This document shows, piece after piece, positions 58,301-64,000 of a DNA stretch of 64,000 nt; position 1 is the first letter of the stretch; each line of letters opens with the position of its first letter. A program made the position numbers and the translations under genes. The notes beneath the pieces are model-generated. The model searched no databases and had not been told where the DNA came from. It saw only the letters and a list, made by a program, of their open reading frames with translations. Source of the stretch: Calycina herbarum (lineage: Eukaryota; Ascomycota; Leotiomycetes; Helotiales; Pezizellaceae); assembly GCA_001414485.1 (NCBI GenBank), contig LLEY01000158.1, positions 79,239 to 143,238 on the forward strand, written 5' to 3'.

Positions 58301-59300
58301 GACTTAATAAGACTGCTTAATATTAAGGTAGAATAATATATAAATATCTAGATACTATTTATTAGTTTTTAGAAGACCTACTCTTTTATTATTAGTAACT
58401 AGATAGAAGGAAAGTAGAGTAAGATAGAGCTTTTTATTAAGCTATAGAGAGGATTTACTTATAAGCTTCTATACTATAAAAGCTCTTAGAGAGAAACTTC
58501 CTATCTCGCTTTATTTAGCAGACCTTATAGAATTAGTTAATAGGTTACTAAGTATAAAACTGTTCTATTAATTATAACTGGTTTTAGAATTATAGTATAA
58601 CTACCTTATCTTTGTAAGCTGATTTATAGTTATAATACTTATAAAGGTCGTATATAACGAGTATACTTAGTATAGTAGTTAGAAAATCTTAGTAAGAATT
58701 AGGTAATACTGTTTAAAAGATTTATAGCTAACCTTTTAGATATTAGATTAGCAGCTTAAGAACTACTTAATAACGTATTAAACGAAGATACTCTAACGAA
58801 TAGATATATAAGTAACACTTGTTAGCACGTCTAGTAAAATCTTATAAAAACCTAGATTCTATAACTTTCTATTTATAATACTTTAGGAAAAGTAAATAAT
58901 ATAAAGTAGGGGAGTTGTACTACTTTATTCTAAGGAAGAGCAGACTTTAAAGAAATTCTAGGAAAAGAAGTAGATAGGATATATATCTAGCGAGTTAAAG
59001 GTATATAAGAGGTTATTAGTAAAGAGAGGAACCGAAATCAACTTGTTCGAGAGTAACAAGAGTTATAAGGTAAGATGTTAATCTTAGGTAAGATATATTT
59101 TTTTTTAAATATATAATTTAAAACTATAACTAATAACCTAGTTTCTAGCTTAAACGAGCTTAGAGATAACTTTCGTATTATTACACGAAAGCATTTAAAT
59201 AGCAGAGTATATTTAAAGGAGCTAGAATTCCAGCCAGCGTAAAAAGAAAAATATACTTCTAAGGATATGATTTAGTATAAGAATCTAAAGAGGAGTAAGA
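55341..59300. other. AT-rich degraded stretch, mostly unreadable
   Basis: Long tracts have almost no CA/TG. At 58930-59060 a + frame gives E-K-K-x-I-G-Y-I-S-S-E-L-K-V-Y-K-R-L-L-V-K-R. A further block at 59150-59280 (N-E-L/T-S-L-E..K-E-L-E-F-Q-P-A) resembles the coiled-coil tail of DDE-type transposases, but too weakly for a call. 59320-59375 retains GC-rich, unmutated-looking sequence (CTGTCCCTGTGTGCCGAGAC). No gene is supported. Confidence 0.35.
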
Positions 59301-59375
59301 GGCATTTGTACCGTGTAAGGCAAGAACAGGATTAACGTCTGTCCCTGTGTGCCGAGACGCACCCTGTAACGAGAC

Positions 59376-60916
59376 AAAATATAGGTACTTCGAGTTCAAG
59401 CGACTAAAAATCTATGAACGTGTAAGAATTTCTATTTATTTTTATTTTAGTATGTTATATACCTCTCCCACACACTCCTGACCTATTAACTCCGAAAATC
59501 ATCACCGCGTCGTCGCCGCTCCCTTGAATTTATAGAGGGCCTTCCTTTGACACTATAAGAGACCCGTCGATTCGCAACACTACTATTAAGCTTTTTCCAC
59601 CTTCTAAACTCATAAAACAATAGATGTAGATTTCTGAGCATTATCACGATGCTAAAAAGTTAATATCAGTGTTGTAGCAGCCAGAGCGCGCCATGTTATA
59701 CGATGTCGCCACATAGGCTGATACTTCTTCTAATCAAGAGATCAAGGATCCTGGTCAGCAGCGGTGTGATTATAGTAATCTCGGTAAAGTTATATCTGTG
59801 GCTGCTAATGTGTGGCTGCGACGTTTGTAGCTGCGCGAGATCTTGCCGGTCATTGCGCCGAACAGCGGCAAACATCGGCTCTATCAGTCTCACGGAGCAA
59901 TATGAATTGCTGCCTTGGGATTGAAGTGCGGGCAGGCAACTACTCTCATAACAATCATAAACGATATCCCTACGTAGCAAAAGTCCCCTATCCATTTTCG
60001 GCTTTACATTTAAATTATCAGTGACTCTACAAAATATGCTTACTTTCAGTTTATAATATATTAATATTAGATTAGCCCCTGCTAAGTTTTTAAAAGTCAA
60101 GTTTTATCTAGAAAATCTACATTGTCGTTCATTAATTGCGATTTATATTACCGTACATATACTACTTTTTCTCATCTTCCTTTATGTGACCGTTTTCGAA
60201 ACTATAACGACTTTGTCGCGGCTTCAAACTCGTTTAATCTTACTAGGGGCTACTTAACTTTTCTTTGAGAGTATTGGAACCGATTTTGACGAGCATTGGC
60301 ATTCAGTCAGACACATTCTCGGCTATATCTGCTGCTCTGTAAAGCAGTGACTCCGAGGAGGCCGCTGCCTTTACAGGATTCTTGAACACCTTATGATATC
60401 TTCGCCACTAGAGGAAGGTTTTCCAAACCAAATTGGCTCTGTAAGAAGTGTGACGACACGCACAGCTGATGGATCGCGCAAGAGCACGACTACGTCAGGT
60501 ATCACGAGTGGTGAGATTGACACTATGGAACTGTCTATACGAGGATTCTAAGCTAAGGAGAGAAGAGAAGAGAGTAGAGCTCGAGAGCTGAAGGCTCTTA
60601 AATATAGGAGATGGCGCCACGCCACGCGAGACAACGCTGAGACAGCACGTGACGGTTAGAACCGTTACAAGAAGAGGATAAAGAGAATTAGGTCACGTGA
60701 TCGTTATTCTAGTATCATCAGCTCGGCGGCTATACAGCCTCGTTTCTTTATCTGCTTCTATCGTCATAACCATCACAGTCTAACATCGGTTTAATAATAC
60801 TAGATCAATTCATCGCTAGATCCTACTGAAATTAGCTACGGTAATACATCCGGCTTGATCTACGTCGAATACAAGCCAGCTAGGCGTAATCCGACATCCC
60901 GCACCGATACACCACC
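59376..60916. other. Moderately preserved stretch upstream of the patatin gene, no confident gene
   Basis: Base composition is near normal in parts (59480-59560, 60330-60760), so this is not fully RIP-degraded. A minus-strand open frame at 59696-60100 and + frames over the same bases exist, but codon use does not favour either. 60330-60420 (+) reads S-S-D-S-E-E-A-A-A-F-T-G-F-L, which is gene-like but isolated. 60480-60720 has K/R/E-rich frames with stops. 60850-60916 precedes the patatin start and contains CACCACC directly before its ATG. Confidence 0.3.
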
Positions 60917-62181
60917 ATGGCCACCCAAGCACCCCACTCACCAGTTTGTCTATTGTCTCTTAGTTTGTAACACCGCAGCATAATTATCCCGCTCCGTATT
61001 AACTTCACTATAGATGGCGGGGGCATCAAAGGAATATCCGAGCTTCTTATCTTACAGCATATCATAGTCGCCGTGCAAGGCCAACTTAGACTAGCAGATA
61101 AGCCTCTCCCATATGACTACTTTGATCTGGTTGGTAGGACTAGCACAGGAGGGTAAGTACAACGAATATATTCACATATAAGTAACGAGTTTATATATAT
61201 TTACCCTTGCGCCTTGTAGTCTCATTACTATTATGCTTGTCCGATTACGAATGACGGCGTCGGAGGTACTTCGACAATACTTCAAGCTTATAGGCAAGAT
61301 ATTCTCTAAGAAGAATACGAAGAGTAAAGGGAAAGAGGGTACATTCAAGGCATCGACTCTCGAGGCATCTGTCCGAGAAATTGTGGTCAATCACGAGAAG
61401 AAGCATAGTAGTGGTGTAAGTATGCTATCATCTAGAGACAATAAGACTAGAGCGAGAGGGTAAGTAGAAAATATCTTTAGACTTTCTATTTTCTTCTTCT
61501 TTCCTAAGCTAACAGATGTCAAGTTTCATATACGTAATAGCGGCTAAGATAATGAGGAAGCTATATCATCTAAGGACCTATAAAGTCCTAGGAGAGATCT
61601 TATATAACTGTAAGATATAGGAGGCAGCTAGAGCAACCACGGCGGCACCAACGTATTTCAAAGCCGTCTCGATTACGTGGCCGAACAGCTCTAGAAATCG
61701 GTTTGTCGATGCTGGCTTAGGCTTCAACAACCCTACTAAGGAAATTATTAAAGAAGCAGAAACCATCTTTAGTGCCTCTACTCTACTAACAGTCCTGATT
61801 AGTCTTGGCTACGGTGTGAAATCTTCTATTCGATACGATGCCCCCTCAGCGCTCGATAAGTTTCTCCTACTTAACGCTATTAAGACTGTTTAATCGATTA
61901 CTACAGATTACGAGAAGACTTCCAACAAATTAGAACGTTATTTTAGGAATCATACAAACGTGTACTTCCGATTCAACATACCCGAGATTAGAGATATTGG
62001 ACTATCGGAGGTTAACGAGGCGACGCTTGATCGAATCAGTACTAGCACTAAGGCTTATTTCGACGTTGGGTCGGCTAGACGCACCATGTTAGAGCCGGTG
62101 GTCCAGCTTCTCTGCGAAGGTGTCAAGGGCACGGCACCAATACATGATATTACTTTAGGGAATATCCGTACATTACAGTAG
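60917..62181 (+). pseudogene. Patatin-like phospholipase domain of the NLR
   Basis: Exon 1 gives the N-terminus up to C-L-L-S-L. Splicing the 51-nt intron (60963-61013; GTTTGT, ATTAAC, TATAG) joins it to G-G-G-I-K-G-I-S, the oxyanion-hole loop, with Asn in front where Asp is usual (GAT to AAT). Exon 2 has Y-D-Y-F-D-L-V-G-R-T-S-T-G-G. The nucleophile Ser is codon 61142-61144 in GxSxG, with Gly-Arg in place of Gly-Gly. Exon 3 gives L-I-T-I-M-L-V-R-L-R-M. The last exon has E-A-A-R-A-T-T-A-A-P-T-Y-F, and the catalytic Asp in F-V-D-A-G-L-G-F-N-N-P (GAT 61708-61710; usually D-G-G/A). So Ser and Asp of the dyad are both still encoded. Breaks: frameshift near 61526, TAG 61618, TAA 61891. Confidence 0.85.
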
Positions 62182-62363
62182 ATTTTTTAAGCAGACTTTA
62201 ATTAATATTATTATAATATTATCATGAAATAGGCTAACTCACATTGTAAAGTTACACTTGCTATGCTATTAATAAGAGGTAATATCCGGCTAGCTTTTAG
62301 GCCCATTAGCTGTTATATAAACGTTGCTAAATGTATCTAGGCTACCAGTATCTTCCTTTCCCG

Positions 62364-63400
62364 CGTAACACAAACTTCGTTGGTCGTGAGTCGTACCTAG
62401 AGCAGCTTACCACAAAGCTTAACCCTAAGATGTTTGCCGGCATATGTCCATAGGTAGCTCTCGACGGCCTTAGTAGGGTTAGCAAGACTCAGATCGCCCT
62501 ATAATTCGCCTACCAAATCCAGGAGAAGTTACTAGAGTGTTCTGTTTTCTGGGTTTAGGCCAGTGATATAACAAGTTTTAATACTTCATATTACAAAATC
62601 GCCCAAAAGCTCGGAATCCCAGGGCTTGAGGATAATAAGACAGATGTGAAGCAGTTGGTCTTTATAGCACTCCAAGACCTTATGAGTCCATGGTTGCTTA
62701 TTATAGACAATGCCGATAACTATCAGGTCCTTGGTAACGCCAATAAGGGAAATGCATCCCGTGCATTAATTAACTACCTTCCTAATCTTAGCAATAGAGC
62801 AGTTCTTTTCACTACTCGAGATAATAAGGCTGCTATAAGATTTGTTAGGGCAAATGTTATCACTATAAAAGAGATGAGCAGGCCGGAATCGATCAAACTT
62901 CTTAAAACAAGTGTCCAGGTGCAAAAGCAGAATTTACTCGACGACGAGGCTAGTATAAAAGCGCTGCTTGACCTACTTCTTGATCTACCGCTTGCAGTTA
63001 AACAAGCAGCGGCTTATATAAACGAGAACTTAACGCCTATTATTAAATATCTATCATTGTATAACAATAGCGAGGAACAGATAATCGAGATCCTTAGCGA
63101 AGGGTTCGACGACCGTGGAAGGTATCGTCGCCAGAAAAACCCAGTAGCCACAACTTGGTTTATCTCGTTTGAACAAATTCGACGTGATGATATTCTTGCA
63201 GCTGAGTTTCTCTCCTTTATGGGAGTAATAGCCCCGGCCGACGTACCTCAGTCATTACTACCACAAAGAAAGTCTCCCAACGAACAAACTAAAGCGATTG
63301 GAACGTTAATTGCATATTCATTCGTAACACGGCGGTTAACAGAGGACGCGTTTGATGTCCATCGACTTGTTCATCTAGCGACCCGCAACTGGCTGGCAGA
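62364..63400 (+). pseudogene. NB-ARC nucleotide-binding domain of the NLR
   Basis: One frame from R-N-T-N-F-V-G-R-E (62364) to the region before the TPRs. The Walker A loop (62463-62489) reads D-G-L-S-R-V-S-K-T, where G-L-G-G-V-G-K-T is standard: three Gly codons turned to Ser/Arg by G to A, leaving Lys and Thr. Walker B is L-L-I-I-D-N-A-D (about 62695-62718). The RNBS-B-like T-T-R-D follows near 62815, and L-P-L-A-V-K-Q-A-A-A-Y-I (the GLPL-type motif) near 62990. The winged-helix part has D-V-H-R-L-V-H-L-A-T-R-N-W-L at about 63355-63395. Stops TAG 62451, TAA 62502 and TAG 62556 fall before or in the first strands. From 62646 the frame is open for 324 codons. Confidence 0.85.
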
Positions 63401-63666
63401 GACGAAGGCAGCGAAGGAAGCAGAGAAGAATGCGCAATTAATATGGGCAGATACAGCACTACATCGATTGGTAGAGGTTATTCCGGCCGGTGGTCATACT
63501 CACCGAGAGGTGTGGACAAGATACTTGCCGCATGGGATTTATCTGGTAGATACTATTAAGGTCTCTACAGATAACGAGATGAAAGTAATCGAGTTGCGAG
63601 ATCGAATAGGACGATGTTAGTATGATATTGGGCAATACATCGGGGCAGAAAAGATGATCCAGGCAA

Positions 63667-64000
63667 CGCTGGCATTGAACGAGGAGGTGTTGGGGAAGGA
63701 GCACCCTGACACCCTCGGGAGCATGAACAACCTCGCCCTTCTCTTCAAGAGCCAGGGCAAGTACGAGGCGGCCGAGCCGCTCTATAAAGAGACGCTGCGA
63801 CTGACAAAGAAAGTCCTCGGCGAAGAGCACCCCGACACCCTCGGGAGCATGAACAACCTCGCCGGTCTCTTCCAGAGCCAGGGCAAGTACGAGGCGGCCG
63901 AGCCGCTCTATAAAGAGACGCTGCGACTGACAAAGAAAGTCCTCGGCGAAGAGCACCCCGACACCCTCGGGAGCATGAACAACCTCGCCGGTCTCTTCCA
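63667..64000 (+). repeat. TPR-encoding tandem repeat, 126-bp units, continuing past the window
   Basis: Units of 126 bp (42 residues) start near 63667, 63793 and 63919. Each encodes a kinesin-light-chain-type TPR (H-P-D-T-L-G-S-M-N-N-L-A, then G-K-Y-E-A-A-E-P-L-Y). The first unit differs from the second at several sites (e.g. L-L-F-K-S against G-L-F-Q-S). Units two and three are identical over all bases visible. GC content is high and no RIP-type change is seen. Highly similar repeats of this kind are typical of fungal NLRs under diversifying selection. The frame is that of the NB-ARC, separated from it by TAG at 63618. Confidence 0.9.

Larger units (their letters stand above)
60917..64000 (+). 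pseudogene. Patatin-NB-ARC-TPR protein (fungal NLR, PLP-1-like architecture), disrupted; runs past the window
   Basis: Three parts in order: patatin-like phospholipase (60917-62181), NB-ARC nucleotide-binding domain (62364-63400) and tandem TPR repeats (63667 on). In Neurospora the same architecture (PLP-1) triggers germling regulated death with SEC-9; that is known biology, and the role here is inferred. The start ATG follows CACCACC. Introns: 60963-61013, 61153-61219, 61460-61515, each with a GT donor and AG acceptor, and another is likely between 62181 and 62364 because the frame changes. Disruptions: a one-base deletion near 61526 and TAG/TAA at 61618, 61891, 62451, 62502, 62556 and 63618. 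All are TAA/TAG, as expected from CAA/CAG or TGG codons after C:G to T:A change. The last 340 bp are clean. It could be a dead allele of a gene intact in other strains, or an old paralogue. No SEC-9/SNARE-like gene is seen nearby. Confidence 0.85.

Noticed and set aside
59696..60100. 134-codon minus-strand frame
   Set aside because: No domain, no homologous motif, and equally long frames on the other strand; coding not supported.
63459..63956. Long open frame antisense to the TPR repeats
   Set aside because: It is the complement of GC-rich 126-bp repeats; lack of stops follows from repeat composition, and the + strand encodes clear TPRs.

Overview
The window reads as nuclear DNA of a filamentous ascomycete (Pezizomycotina). 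The evidence is a HET-domain gene, a patatin/NB-ARC/TPR (NLR-type) gene, a DUF3435 recombinase relic, short introns of about 50 nt with GTAAGT-like donors and CTAAC-like branch points, and very strong repeat-induced point mutation (RIP). Across most of the window CA and TG dinucleotides are almost absent and coding relics are filled with TAA/TAG, as expected from C:G to T:A change at CpA. I cannot name the genus from sequence alone.

Layout. 1-15.0 kb is RIP-degraded transposon graveyard: two Gypsy pol relics (+), a complete Fot1/pogo-like DNA transposon inserted in the second, a palindromic MITE-like piece, a second Fot1-like copy (-), a Gypsy integrase/chromodomain relic (-), a Copia gag-protease-integrase relic (+) and a hAT transposase relic (+). 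15.1-22.4 kb is an unmutated gene island of normal base composition. It holds a broken carboxylesterase C-terminus, an intact HET-domain gene (15863-17941), a small conserved-looking gene (18282-18683), a minus-strand gene interrupted by one in-frame TGA, and weaker coding candidates. 22.4-31.9 kb has tandem repeats and a long Gypsy element on the minus strand with its 3' LTR, chromodomain, integrase, RT and gag. A third Fot1-like element sits inside its gag.

31.9-59.3 kb is again mutated but less uniformly. It starts with a DUF3435 tyrosine-recombinase relic (32.3-34.9 kb, +), the family that includes Starship 'captains'. Several unidentified coding relics, an unmutated solo LTR (45777-46209), and a dynamin-type GTPase relic (50437 on) with an 18-bp minisatellite downstream follow. 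59.4-64 kb is only lightly mutated and ends in a patatin-NB-ARC-TPR gene (60917 to beyond the window). Its patatin and NB-ARC parts carry RIP-type stops and one frameshift, while the terminal 126-bp TPR repeats are clean.

How it fits together. The surviving genes are of the type linked to fungal non-self recognition and regulated cell death (HET; patatin NLR of the PLP-1 type). The DUF3435 relic followed on the same strand by dynamin and NLR relics is what a decayed Starship-like giant element could look like, but neither element end nor a target-site duplication was identified, so this is a hypothesis. Most intervals of the AT-rich parts hold no readable gene. Coordinates of relics are approximate unless a defined motif or terminus is quoted.
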